From: Sporanaerobium hydrogeniformans
Lineage (GTDB): Bacteria; Bacillota; Clostridia; Lachnospirales; Cellulosilyticaceae
DNA: 64,000 nt
Assembly (NCBI RefSeq): GCF_002735925.1
Contig: NZ_PEDL01000004.1
Location: forward strand, 124,001 to 188,000
Direction: 5' to 3'
Made by a program: the position numbers and the translations under genes. Position 1 is the first letter of the stretch, and every line of letters starts with the position of its first letter. Shown piece by piece: positions 49,512 through 58,453 of this stretch. The notes under the pieces were generated by a model. It saw only the letters and a program-made list of their open reading frames with translations. It made no database searches and had not been told where the DNA came from.

Positions 49512-49539
49512 ATGTTACCCCCTCTATTATTGGATTTAT

Positions 49540-50565
49540 CTATTCAAAGTATTTAATTAAATTTTTAGCATCCATATCTAAATTTTCTGCTGAATTACTA
49601 ATGCACTTGAAAGTAGTACAATGATCACATGTAGGAATTGAATTTCTATTAAATTCTAGCATGGTTCTTAATAATTTCTTTCTTTTTTCACCATTCCAAA
49701 TTTCTAACAATGTATTTTCTTTTAAATTTCCCATTGACAAACTTACTGGTAATCCTGGATTAGGACATGGGAACAAATCATAATCACAACCAATTTGAAG
49801 AAAATAAAAAGACTGTGCACATACTTTCCTCTCATCCTCCATTTTTTCATTATAAAAATTTCTACTTTCATCTACTACTGCTTTTAGTTCTTCCATTTCC
49901 TTCTGCATTACTATAAGATGCTCAATATATATTTTATCACATATATTACCAAATATATCAAAAAAAGCTTGTTCGGCTTCTTTAGTTTTTAATGTGGCAT
50001 CAATGGCTTTAATATATATTTGAATATTACCTTTATGATCATATAAATACTTCAGATTATCAACAAATCTATTAAAGTCTATTTTCACACCACAAGTCTC
50101 CTCATACTGAATGGCAGAAATTCCTTGTATTGAAATATTAATATTAGTTACCCCTGCTTTAATAAGTTTATCACTTGTTTCAGGAGTTAATAAAGCTCCG
50201 TTTGTAATAATCTCTACTCTGTCAGCAACTCCACTATCTACTGCTAACTTCACCATATCTGGCAATGCAGGATTCATTAATGGTTCACCTAAACCTGAAA
50301 ATACTATTCTTTTTATTCCAGTTGGAAATTCTTTTAACTGCTTGATTATGAGCTCGAACATGTTAAAATCCATATGTTTTATCCTATGTCCAAGTTGTTG
50401 AAAAGCACCACCTTCTATATCTCGAGTGGCATGCATACAATAAAAACATTTAAAATTACAATATCTTGTTTGCTCAATATATACTGTAAAAGGCGCCTGT
50501 AAAGGAATAATTTCTGCTAATTTCTTTCTATTGGTATCATAATATGGTTTTAATTCTGCTTTCAT
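49540..50565 (-). CDS. Radical SAM/SPASM protein, first of a tandem trio
   Basis: 341 residues from the ATG at 50565, which lies inside the end of the glycosyltransferase gene. Cluster Cys36, Cys40, Cys43 (CNFKCFYC); FSGLGEPLMNPALP; SPASM-like Cys in VCAQSFYF, DLFPCPNPG and CDHCTTFKC. Same opening pattern (ELKPYYDTNRKKLAEIIPLQ) as its two neighbours. An upstream TTG start would add four residues. Confidence 0.82.
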   Translation of the reverse strand: MKAELKPYYDTNRKKLAEIIPLQAPFTVYIEQTRYCNFKCFYCMHATRDIEGGAFQQLGHRIKHMDFNMFELIIKQLKEFPTGIKRIVFSGLGEPLMNPALPDMVKLAVDSGVADRVEIITNGALLTPETSDKLIKAGVTNINISIQGISAIQYEETCGVKIDFNRFVDNLKYLYDHKGNIQIYIKAIDATLKTKEAEQAFFDIFGNICDKIYIEHLIVMQKEMEELKAVVDESRNFYNEKMEDERKVCAQSFYFLQIGCDYDLFPCPNPGLPVSLSMGNLKENTLLEIWNGEKRKKLLRTMLEFNRNSIPTCDHCTTFKCISNSAENLDMDAKNLIKYFE

Positions 50566-51802
50566 TTTTTTCAACAACCTCTCTTAATTTTTTATCTTGT
50601 GGAAAATACTTAACATAATGCTTTACTGAGCCTTTTGTCTCAGCAAAAGCATTGCCTGTAATCCTTTCATCATCTCCACTATAGCCACTCTTAAACCATT
50701 CATATGGTGTTGTTCCCACTACCCCCCTTATATCATGAAATGTCTTGTGCTTTTGCATCAACTTTATATAATGTGCATTTAGCCGTTCAACTGTTTTTTG
50801 CACACTATACTCTCTAATAATAAATGCTGATGCATTATTTCCTAATCTGATTCTCTCCTCTGGGTATTTAGATAACCAATGAATTGCTTCACCATATTCT
50901 TTAATATTATTTACAATGAGACCTGTTTTCATATGTTGAACAGTATACTTCTCTATACATTGGTTAAGCACTACAGGCACTACACCAGCAGCCATAGCTT
51001 CAAGTAACGCGTTCTCTGCTGTGCCATAATGCTCTGGATTAAGTGGGTATCCAAATACATCTAACTCTCTTAACTTTTCTTCTACATTTAAAACATATCC
51101 CTCGAATACTACCCTATCTTTTATTAGTGATGAGTTATTAACATCAACTTGTAATTGTCCTCCATAACTCATATCACCTATAATTTCAAAATTTATATTT
51201 GGTATATGAGCTGCCGCTTCACAAAATTTCACAAACTCTGGATGGATCTTATTATAACTTAAGAAACCTATATACCCTACATTAAACGTATTATGCTCTT
51301 TTTTAACAACTGCACCTTTAAAATCTACTCCCGAACTTATAATAACATCTGATATAGTTTTAATTTCTTCTCTTTGCTCTCTTGACCAACCACTATTTTC
51401 ATAAGAAAAAGGGGTGGAAAATAAAAATTGATCTGCCACTTTAACTAACTGTGGTGATATGTAAGGATAGTTGCACCCAGATATATGGCTCCATATTACT
51501 AATCTACATTTTATTTTTTCTAAATACTTACTCATAAATTCAGAGGTAAGGGGATGATGCCACCAATCCACCTGTACTATATCTGCTTCTTCTATTAACT
51601 CTTCAACATTACAGTTAGCCTGTCCTATAACTTGAATATCATGTTCCCTACATAAATCTTGAAATTGAGAAATTTGTGTCTCTTCCAAGGTCAAAATAGT
51701 ATGCCTAACCTGTTTATTTTCTTTTGAACAAATAGCTACGCTAGAAAGAATCCTGCCAATTCCTCCCCCTAAATGTGCTGCTACGTGGACAACCTGTATC
51801 AT
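50537..51802 (-). CDS. Glycosyltransferase, GT4-type (GT-B fold)
   Basis: A 421-residue cytosolic enzyme. The N-terminal acceptor domain has HLGGGIGRIL. The C-terminal donor domain has VGYIGFLSYNK, FEGYV and the retaining-GT4 donor motif EHYGTAENALLEAMAAG, where E-x7-E is seen. It transfers a nucleotide-activated sugar with retention. About 60 extra residues follow the usual end. The ATG lies behind GGAGG. It overlaps the first radical SAM gene. Confidence 0.85.
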   Translation of the reverse strand: MIQVVHVAAHLGGGIGRILSSVAICSKENKQVRHTILTLEETQISQFQDLCREHDIQVIGQANCNVEELIEEADIVQVDWWHHPLTSEFMSKYLEKIKCRLVIWSHISGCNYPYISPQLVKVADQFLFSTPFSYENSGWSREQREEIKTISDVIISSGVDFKGAVVKKEHNTFNVGYIGFLSYNKIHPEFVKFCEAAAHIPNINFEIIGDMSYGGQLQVDVNNSSLIKDRVVFEGYVLNVEEKLRELDVFGYPLNPEHYGTAENALLEAMAAGVVPVVLNQCIEKYTVQHMKTGLIVNNIKEYGEAIHWLSKYPEERIRLGNNASAFIIREYSVQKTVERLNAHYIKLMQKHKTFHDIRGVVGTTPYEWFKSGYSGDDERITGNAFAETKGSVKHYVKYFPQDKKLREVVEKNESRIKTIL

Positions 51803-51811
51803 CTCTTCCTC

Positions 51812-52978
51812 CTATTCAGTGGGAAAGGCATATAAAACTGTCTCAAACCCCATAAAGTTGTAACTTCTTAGATAAAACTTGTATCCTGAATAATAACTAC
51901 TAATTAAAAGTGGTATTTCCCATATATGAGAGATAGAATGATAAACACAAATAGCTAATTGTGGATGATTTTCTATTATTGTGTTTTTACAACCTTTTAT
52001 GGCATCTACCTCGGCACCTTCTATATCCATTTTAATAAAGCTAGGTTTAAATCCTTTTAATACATCATCTATAGCCACACACTGAATAATATCATCTCCA
52101 TGTGTATCTACTCTGGCAGATGATGTTGCTTCTGCACAGGTATTGAATTTTAGTTTTGCAAACTCTGAATGTACACCACATGGAAATACTGTTGCAAATT
52201 CAATACTTGGTGTTATCTTAATGTAATCTGCTATTTTTCTACATAAGTCATTTTGAGGTTCAAAAACAGCTATAGACTGAATATCAATATTACTATTAAT
52301 AAGATTCCTTATAGTATCCCCATCAAATCCACCACAGTCTATAAATCTAGAATAATCCTTTTTAATACTAATATCATCTGCTAAATATTGTTTGCATATG
52401 TCTTGAGGTAATTCTAAATTAGAAAAATCTGCTTTTAAACGTGATTCTATATATCCAATATACAATTTTCTATCTTGTTCTTCCTCTAACAATTTGAATG
52501 CTTGTATTACTTTGTCTCTATCTCTGTTTAATATATCTTCCTTATTATACGGATCATTGAATATTTCCTCATAAAATGCTTTATTCCTAATAGTGGAACA
52601 GTTAATTTCATTTAATCCATAAACATTTTTAAATCCAAGTTCATATAATCTATTTTTAATGTCTTTTGTAACACTTAAAGAAAATAATCCTGCCAAAATG
52701 ACTACTGCTTTACTTTTATATTCCTCTAATTCTACTGCCTCTGGTAAGTATACATTCACTTCATATATAGATTTATCTATTTCCTTATTTTTGTCTATAA
52801 ATCCCACTATATTAAATGTTCCTTCTTTTAACTTTCTATATAATTTCTTGCCTATATTGCCCGCTCCATAGAGTAAAATGGATTTTTTATCTAACTCTAC
52901 AACCTTATCCATATTTTTATCTAATAAATTATTTTCAAAGTCATCTAACATTTTTTCTAAATCATATATATTATTCAT
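51812..52978 (-). CDS. FkbM-family methyltransferase with N-terminal Rossmann-like domain
   Basis: A 388-residue protein. Residues about 30-130 (ILLYGAGNIGKKLYRKLKEG, NIVGFIDKNKEIDK) form a GxGxxG domain often fused to sugar-modifying enzymes. The C-terminal FkbM domain has FIDCGGFDGDTIRNL and FIKMDIEGAEVDAIKG, the SAM-binding and family signature. FkbM enzymes O-methylate sugars or polyketides. It lies 9 bases ahead of the GT4 gene. The start has only a weak ribosome site. Confidence 0.85.
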   Translation of the reverse strand: MNNIYDLEKMLDDFENNLLDKNMDKVVELDKKSILLYGAGNIGKKLYRKLKEGTFNIVGFIDKNKEIDKSIYEVNVYLPEAVELEEYKSKAVVILAGLFSLSVTKDIKNRLYELGFKNVYGLNEINCSTIRNKAFYEEIFNDPYNKEDILNRDRDKVIQAFKLLEEEQDRKLYIGYIESRLKADFSNLELPQDICKQYLADDISIKKDYSRFIDCGGFDGDTIRNLINSNIDIQSIAVFEPQNDLCRKIADYIKITPSIEFATVFPCGVHSEFAKLKFNTCAEATSSARVDTHGDDIIQCVAIDDVLKGFKPSFIKMDIEGAEVDAIKGCKNTIIENHPQLAICVYHSISHIWEIPLLISSYYSGYKFYLRSYNFMGFETVLYAFPTE

Positions 52979-53099
52979 GTCTTCACGCTCTCTATATAGT
53001 TTTACATATTACCTATTTTTTTCAGTACTAAAAATACTTCAAAAGAAAGTAGTTTCTATATCATAAAATCAATCTACATTTAATGTTTTACTTATTTTT

Positions 53100-54614
53100 T
53101 TACTTTTGAATGCATAAGAGATATTCTTTGCATACTATTCTATTTATTATCTCACTATCTTCTGGTAACTCAAGAGTTTGAAAAATAGTATTAATTACCC
53201 CTCTACCATTTTCATCAAGTTGATGATTTATAGCAGAAATTTTTATATCCTCTATATTCATTTGCTGCAAACATATAAATAAATCATCTATGGAAATATG
53301 TATTGGCATCTCTTTATCTACTATTTCCCTATTTCCCAAAATACCATACAACATTCTAACATCCATTGTATTAGTAAGCTTACATAGCAATACTCCTCCT
53401 TTTTCAAGTAATGCTAACAATCGTCCAATAATACGTATAGGCTTATCATATGTATTAATGGGTTCTCCTAGGAGAATACACCCTACTGACTCTTTATCAA
53501 AGTATTCTTCTAAATAATCCATTCTATCACACGCCACCTCTGTATTACATACCGTCTGCAAATCAGCATAATACTTAGCTTGCGTCGTAAAACCAGAGAT
53601 TAACAGCTGTTGTACATTAGAATTGCACCTTAAATAATTTTTAAGCTCTAACAAAGGTGCGCCACACCTAATATCAATTCCCAACAAATGAAGCTTTATC
53701 TTTTGTTTAATAACATTTGGTAACATTTGAATAAGGGGGGTTTCCATATTCAAAATATCTTCCCATGCATCTATACCATAATGCTTATCCTTAAAATTTT
53801 GTGCTCCCCTTGCTAAGGATTCTCTAAATACTTCTGAATCCTTATTTTCACCAATAAAAATATTATGATCATGATGAACAAATGTGTCACCTAATAATAT
53901 CATTTTATATCCGGCACGTCGTATTCTAAAGCACATATCATCCTCACCAAAATCATGAAAAAATCCTGTGTCAAACACGCCTACTGTATCAAGTACCTCT
54001 CTTCTAATCCCCATTATAGGAGTCACCAACCGCATTCTTTCTTGCCATTTTTTAGGATTGCTAATGTTAAATAGCCTTGCTTGTGCTTGCATCTCTTCAC
54101 ATGTTTTAAAATTTAGTCTTGGATCTTGAAGATTACTTACATTAGATGACATAGGAACAACTAGTCCTATCCTACAATCTGATTTTATACATCTTAAAAT
54201 ATTTGCTAACCAATTTTCTGTCACATAAACGTCATTACAAACTCCAACTAAAATATTTGCGGTGTAATGTCTAAGAATTTCACTTAATAGAAAACCGGTA
54301 CCTATATTTTTAGTAATTCTTATAATCTTTTTTCTAGGATGTACCACACTCTCAAAAAATTCTAACGTTCCATCAGTAGAACCGTTGTCCAATAATATGA
54401 GTTCGTAATCTACATTTTTAGTATGTGCTAAGATGCATTCTATGCAATAGCGTGTTTTGTCTAGTCTGTTATATGCTACGACATATATACTTACCTCAGG
54501 TATAGTTGCTCTCTCACGATTCGTATAGTTGTTTTTCCTTGATTCATAAAGATTACTACCCACCTTCGGAGTCTCCATAGTCTGTGTATCTATAATTATA
54601 ACTTCACCCTGCAT
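53100..54614 (-). CDS. GT2 glycosyltransferase fused to a methyltransferase-like domain
   Basis: A 504-residue protein from the ATG at 54614, 7 bases after GGGAG. The GT-A domain (about 40-290) shows VSIYVVAYNRLDKTRYCIEC, LILLDNGSTDGT, VGVCNDVYV as the DxD-like site and FGEDDMCFRIRRAGYKMIL. The remainder (about 310-504), with AKYYADLQTVC, EKGGVLLCKLTNT and ending in a Rossmann-like pattern, resembles a degenerate class I methyltransferase. It is the first gene of the island operon. Confidence 0.8.
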   Translation of the reverse strand: MQGEVIIIDTQTMETPKVGSNLYESRKNNYTNRERATIPEVSIYVVAYNRLDKTRYCIECILAHTKNVDYELILLDNGSTDGTLEFFESVVHPRKKIIRITKNIGTGFLLSEILRHYTANILVGVCNDVYVTENWLANILRCIKSDCRIGLVVPMSSNVSNLQDPRLNFKTCEEMQAQARLFNISNPKKWQERMRLVTPIMGIRREVLDTVGVFDTGFFHDFGEDDMCFRIRRAGYKMILLGDTFVHHDHNIFIGENKDSEVFRESLARGAQNFKDKHYGIDAWEDILNMETPLIQMLPNVIKQKIKLHLLGIDIRCGAPLLELKNYLRCNSNVQQLLISGFTTQAKYYADLQTVCNTEVACDRMDYLEEYFDKESVGCILLGEPINTYDKPIRIIGRLLALLEKGGVLLCKLTNTMDVRMLYGILGNREIVDKEMPIHISIDDLFICLQQMNIEDIKISAINHQLDENGRGVINTIFQTLELPEDSEIINRIVCKEYLLCIQK

Positions 54615-54864
54615 TATCTTACTCCCATCTCTCACAGTATAAATACATTTATATTATATTTCGACTTACTTCATAAATAATTAATATTAGCCTATAAATA
54701 TCTAACTATTGCTTACTCAACTTTACCATCTCAAAAGTGCGGTCAACGCTTGATAAATCAAGAAAAACAACTTGATAATTCAGTGCATTGACCTAAAAAA
54801 AGCACCTAACCTTGGTATAATAAGTTTAGTGAAAACAAAATCATACAAGAAAAGTGCTAAACTT

Positions 54865-55579
54865 ATGATAAACCATAATACTTCATATGACCATATCGAA
54901 AATCAATTTGCCAATGCCATCAAGGAATTAGGCGTTGGAAAGATGCTTTGGAAAGTCACTATTAGAAAACCCAGTGAAGTTCCAGCGTATTAAGTATTTA
55001 AATTTTTATTACTTCTAGTATTTTAGAGAAAGACTCTGTTTCATTTCCTGAATTCTAAACAGAAAAATTAGCCTGTTTCTAAAAATACTCGTCCTGAAAG
55101 AGTAAAGGTTTTTGTATTGGACAATTCTGTTATCACAGCTGATTACGTTTTGATGGATACTTGGTTTACCACTGAGTCAATGATTAAAGAGACCCTATCT
55201 CTTGGATTACACTCCATTGGAATGGTTAAGCAGTTAAAACAACGCTACACCTGCAAAAGCAAACAATACAAGCTTCCAAAATCGAGAAGGTTTGTAGATT
55301 TTGAAGGCGCTAGAGATGTATTTGGCTCTCTCCTTGTGACAACGAAAACAGAAATTTCAGCACCGTACCTATGATGTAGTGGTTAGCCATACAGCTATTA
55401 TATTTACCAGATATACCATTCTGGAGTGGGTCCGCTGGAATCAGGATGATCAAAAAACGTATGTTAAATTATTTTTCATGTTCTGTGAAGATATGTAGGA
55501 CATAGATTTAACCAATACACTGCAAAATCTTATGACTTTGTTTGTGGTACACATTTCAACTCTTTCAACAGAAAGTTGA
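54865..55579 (+). pseudogene. Decayed IS4-type (DDE) transposase
   Basis: Plus-strand pieces in different frames resemble one transposase. LWKVTIRKPSEVPAY is followed by a stop-broken FKFLLLLVF stretch. From 55117 comes ADYVLMDTWFTTESMIKETL with LGLHSIGMVKQLKQRY. After about 55370 a shifted frame reads AIIFTRYTILEWVRWNQDDQ and LFFMFCEDM. Frameshifts, stops and a missing central block show that it is dead. I see no clean terminal repeats. It is the only mobile-element trace near the rplA side of the island. Confidence 0.75.
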
Positions 55580-55589
55580 ACTATTCACA

Positions 55590-55639
55590 AAAAAGAGTTA
55601 TTGCATTAGCTATGTATCCGCTATGCAATAACTCTTTTT
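55590..55639 (-). terminator. Strong terminator after rplA
   Basis: Seventeen-base arms AAAAAGAGTTATTGCAT and ATGCAATAACTCTTTTT (55590-55606, 55623-55639) end on the minus strand in a run of six T, just 13 bases after rplA. Confidence 0.9.
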
Positions 55640-55652
55640 ATATATTTGCAGA

Positions 55653-56348
55653 TTATTCTTCAGCTTTCATTGGGTTGATTTTGATACCAGGGCCCATTGT
55701 TGATGAAACAGAGATGCTACGAAGGTATTGACCTTTAGCAGCAGCTGGTTTCGCTTTGATAACTGCACTCATTAATGTGTGGAAGTTGTCTTTTAATTTT
55801 TCTGTACCAAATGATACTTTACCAATTGGAACATGAATGATGTTTGTTTTATCAAGACGGTATTCGATTTTACCAGCTTTGATTTCATTGATAGCTTTTG
55901 TAACATCCATAGTTACAGTACCAGCTTTAGGGTTTGGCATTAAACCTTTTGGTCCAAGTACACGACCCAATCTACCTACAACACCCATCATATCTGGAGT
56001 TGCTACAACGATATCAAATTCAAACCAACCTTCATTTTGAATTTTTGGGATTAAATCTTCTGCTCCAACGAAGTCAGCACCTGCTGCTAATGCTTCATCA
56101 GCTTTAGGTCCTTTAGCAAATACTAAAACTCTTTGAGTTTTACCTGTACCATGTGGTAATACTACTGCACCACGAACTTGTTGGTCAGCATGACGGCTAT
56201 CTACACCTAATTTGATATGAGCTTCTACTGTCTCATCAAATTTAGCAGTTTTTGTTTTTTCAACTAACGCAAAAGCTTCTGATGGATCATACATTGCTGT
56301 ACGGTCTACAAGCTTAGCTGCTTCAATATATTTTTTTCCTCTTTTCAT
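55653..56348 (-). CDS. rplA: 50S ribosomal protein L1
   Basis: A 231-residue L1 of the mobile stalk that guides E-site tRNA release. [40 protein letters not shown] and [17 protein letters not shown] are diagnostic. L1 is also a translational repressor of its own operon in many bacteria; a candidate target motif precedes both rplA and rplK. Confidence 0.98.
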   Translation of the reverse strand: MKRGKKYIEAAKLVDRTAMYDPSEAFALVEKTKTAKFDETVEAHIKLGVDSRHADQQVRGAVVLPHGTGKTQRVLVFAKGPKADEALAAGADFVGAEDLIPKIQNEGWFEFDIVVATPDMMGVVGRLGRVLGPKGLMPNPKAGTVTMDVTKAINEIKAGKIEYRLDKTNIIHVPIGKVSFGTEKLKDNFHTLMSAVIKAKPAAAKGQYLRSISVSSTMGPGIKINPMKAEE

Positions 56349-56361
56349 TACTTTACCTCCT

Positions 56362-56391
56362 TGTGGTTTTATCGGGGCATTGCCCTCCCAC
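56362..56391 (-). promoter_or_regulatory. Candidate L1-type mRNA motif ahead of rplA
   Basis: The minus strand reads GTGGGAGGGCAATGCCCC then CCACA, beginning 43 bases upstream of the start codon and running up to the AAGGAGG site. GTGG can pair with CCAC and GGG with CCC. Almost the same motif precedes rplK. Confidence 0.5.
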
Positions 56392-56424
56392 GTAATAAGT
56401 TACGCGCCTCTATAAATTCAAAGA

Positions 56425-56850
56425 TTATTTTACAATTGTGATTCCCATAGAACGAGCTGTTCCAGAAATCATGCTCATAGCTGCTTCAACGCTCGCTGCG
56501 TTTAAGTCAGGCATTTTAAGCTCAGCAATTTTACGAATTTCTTCTTCAGAAATCTTAGCAATTTTATTTTTGATAGAGTTTGCTGAACCAGATTCAATTT
56601 TACAAGCTTTCTTTAAAAGAACTGCAGCTGGTGGAGTTTTTGTAATGAAAGAGAAAGATCTGTCTGCATATACAGTAATAACTACTGGGATGATGAGACC
56701 AGCATCTTTTGCTGTTCTTTCATTAAACTCTTTTGTAAATTGAACGATATTTACACCGTGTTGACCAAGAGCTGGACCAACTGGTGGTGCTGGAGTTGCT
56801 TTACCAGCAGCAATTTGTAATTTGATCATTCCTGTAACTTTTTTTGCCAT
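56425..56850 (-). CDS. rplK: 50S ribosomal protein L11
   Basis: A 141-residue L11 of the GTPase-associated centre, the target of thiostrepton and trigger of the stringent response. [20 protein letters not shown] and [18 protein letters not shown] are typical, and [15 protein letters not shown] ends it. Confidence 0.98.
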   Translation of the reverse strand: MAKKVTGMIKLQIAAGKATPAPPVGPALGQHGVNIVQFTKEFNERTAKDAGLIIPVVITVYADRSFSFITKTPPAAVLLKKACKIESGSANSIKNKIAKISEEEIRKIAELKMPDLNAASVEAAMSMISGTARSMGITIVK

Positions 56851-56869
56851 TATCGGTACCTCCTAAAAA

Positions 56870-56898
56870 TGTGGTATTCGCGGGGAATTCCCTCCCAC
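56870..56898 (-). promoter_or_regulatory. Candidate L1-type mRNA motif ahead of rplK
   Basis: The minus strand reads GTGGGAGGGAATTCCCC then CCACA, ending 20 bases before the ATG. It is the counterpart of the motif before rplA. Confidence 0.5.
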
Positions 56899-56959
56899 TC
56901 GCGCGTCGTAATTTAATGATTACTCATATTGAAGCTTACATCGAAACCGGTGCAGGCCT

Positions 56960-57478
56960 TTAGACAAGCACTTCTATTTGATTCATGCTTATCTCTACTG
57001 GGAATTCTCGTCCAAAACCACTAACAGATACAACAACTGTACCTTTAGAAGCATGGACTTCTTTGACAATACCTTCTGAGCCCTCAAACGCACCTGTAAG
57101 AAGCGTTACCGCATCTCCAACAGCTACATTTGGCATGAGCACTGCTGTATCGATTCCCATATTTTTAACCTCATCTAATGAAAGTGAAACAGGTTTGGAG
57201 TCAGGACCTACAAATCCTGTAACCCCTCTGGTATTTCTTACCACATACCAAGTATCATCTGTCATTATCATCTTGATTAATACATACCCAGGGAAAACTT
57301 TTCTCTGTACGGTTTTCTTTACACCGTTTTTTTCTTCGATTTCTTGTTGCAAAGGAACTTCTACAGCGTGGATGAGTTCTTGCATATTTCGATTTTTAAT
57401 CGCTTTTTCTATATTAGCTTTTACTTTGTTTTCATAGCCTGAGAAAGTATGAACTACATACCAACTTGCTTTCTCCAT
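56960..57478 (-). CDS. nusG: Transcription termination/antitermination protein NusG
   Basis: A 172-residue NusG. The NGN domain (WYVVHTFSGYENKVKANIEK, FPGYVLIKMIM) binds the RNA polymerase clamp; the KOW domain (GDAVTLLTGAFEGSEGIVKE) contacts Rho or S10. It follows secE by 16 bases. Confidence 0.98.
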   Translation of the reverse strand: MEKASWYVVHTFSGYENKVKANIEKAIKNRNMQELIHAVEVPLQQEIEEKNGVKKTVQRKVFPGYVLIKMIMTDDTWYVVRNTRGVTGFVGPDSKPVSLSLDEVKNMGIDTAVLMPNVAVGDAVTLLTGAFEGSEGIVKEVHASKGTVVVSVSGFGREFPVEISMNQIEVLV

Positions 57479-57494
57479 GTTTGTTCCTCCATTA

Positions 57495-57674
57495 TTATAA
57501 TAATCCTTGTAATAAACTGATTACGGTGCTAAATGCATAATCCATTACAAAAATTATAAGTGCAACCATTACAGATAGTCCAACAACATTAAATGTCATC
57601 TTAAATAACTCTGGTCTGTTAGGCCATACCACTCGTTTACTTTCTGCAATAAAGTCTCTGAAAAATTCTACCAT
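57495..57674 (-). CDS. secE: Preprotein translocase subunit SecE
   Basis: My translation gives 59 residues: MVEFFRDFIAESKRVVWPNR is the conserved amphipathic region, then a single membrane helix (VVGLSVMVALIIFVMDYAF). It clamps SecY. It lies between rpmG and nusG as in most Firmicutes. The ATG at 57674 follows GGGAGGAAAAAGG. Confidence 0.95.
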   Translation of the reverse strand: MVEFFRDFIAESKRVVWPNRPELFKMTFNVVGLSVMVALIIFVMDYAFSTVISLLQGLL

Positions 57675-57708
57675 AACCTTTTTCCTCCCTGGCTATTTCT
57701 CACACAAA

Positions 57709-57861
57709 CTATTTTTTAGTTTCTTTGTGTGGTGTGTGTGTTTTGCAGAATCTGCAATATTTCTTAGTTTCCATGCGGTCTGGATGTTTTTTCTTATCCT
57801 TTGTCATGGTGTAGTTTCTTTGCTTGCATTCTTCACAAGCTAAAGTAATTTGTACTCTCAC
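57709..57861 (-). CDS. rpmG: 50S ribosomal protein L33, zinc form
   Basis: A 50-residue L33 from a GTG 8 bases after [23 protein letters not shown], then [17 protein letters not shown]. Cys pairs ECxxC (ACEEC) and CxxC (YCRFC) form a zinc ribbon. Longer readings upstream do not match the family. Confidence 0.95.
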   Translation of the reverse strand: MRVQITLACEECKQRNYTMTKDKKKHPDRMETKKYCRFCKTHTPHKETKK

Positions 57862-57932
57862 TTTTGACACCTCCACTTGTGTTAAATCTCTTAAAATTGC
57901 CATAAAAAAAAGACCTATTAAGGTACACTTCA

Positions 57933-57962
57933 AATATATCATACTCTTAAATAGGTAGTCAA
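57933..57962 (-). promoter_or_regulatory. Promoter of rpmG-secE-nusG-rplK-rplA
   Basis: Minus-strand TTGACT (57962-57957), an 18-base spacer and TATATT (57938-57933). It separates the ribosomal block from the flagellar genes upstream. Confidence 0.7.
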
Positions 57963-57991
57963 GCTTATTATTCATTATTTTATTACTAAAT

Positions 57992-58423
57992 TTAGGATTT
58001 CTTTTGTTGTCTTTGATAGGCAGCAGTTACTTTTGCATGATTAGCTGGTAAAGCTACTTTTTCTGATTTCATTCTTACCCTTTTTTGCATTAAAAGTAAA
58101 TTGTTTTGTTCAGTCTCTACGATGATTTGTTGCATTTGTAAAATAGATCCTACTTGCTTTTGAATATCCGCTAGGCAATTACTTTCTGCTAAGCTTTGTT
58201 TGTGCATAGCATAAAGCTTTTGAAATTCATCTTCTTCTTTATGAAGTGCATTCATCATTTCATCCTTATAGGCCGCCATCTGCTCAATCATATCCAATAA
58301 GTTACTTTCTTCTTCTAAAGTTGTTATTTCACTTAGGAGCACAGTTGTTTGATTATCTGTAAGAGTTTTGATTTGCTCTAGCACTTCTATAATACCTTTT
58401 AGTTTTTGAAATAGCTCCTCCAT
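57992..58423 (-). CDS. Coiled-coil protein of the flagellar operon (FlgN-like, tentative)
   Basis: A 143-residue, almost wholly helical protein rich in Glu, Gln, Leu and Met, with heptad-like patterns ([40 protein letters not shown]). It ends in a basic tail. FlgN-type chaperones for hook-filament junction proteins look like this, and the place after fliS and a FliT-like gene supports a flagellar export role. I do not recognise a firm family. Confidence 0.5.
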   Translation of the reverse strand: MEELFQKLKGIIEVLEQIKTLTDNQTTVLLSEITTLEEESNLLDMIEQMAAYKDEMMNALHKEEDEFQKLYAMHKQSLAESNCLADIQKQVGSILQMQQIIVETEQNNLLLMQKRVRMKSEKVALPANHAKVTAAYQRQQKKS

Positions 58424-58453
58424 ACCTTATCTCCTAATCTTATATAAAATAAT

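Larger units (their letters stand above)
41643..55579. other. Glycan/radical SAM accessory island between rplA and rplJ
   Basis: Eleven intact minus-strand genes and one dead transposase lie between the rplA terminator (55590) and the rplJ promoter (41577). Codon choice and base composition are more AT-rich than in the ribosomal genes. Several genes overlap or lie within 30 bases, so two or three operons are likely. See findings. Confidence 0.8.

Noticed and set aside
55590-55639. Hairpin as an inverted repeat of the transposon
   Set aside because: Its position 13 bases after rplA and the T run make it a terminator; no matching copy is seen at the other end of the transposase remnant.
57861-57991. 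tRNA genes near secE, and a mini-attenuator before rpmG
   Set aside because: No cloverleaf is visible. The ACCT/AGGT stem before a T run is only four pairs, too weak to call.
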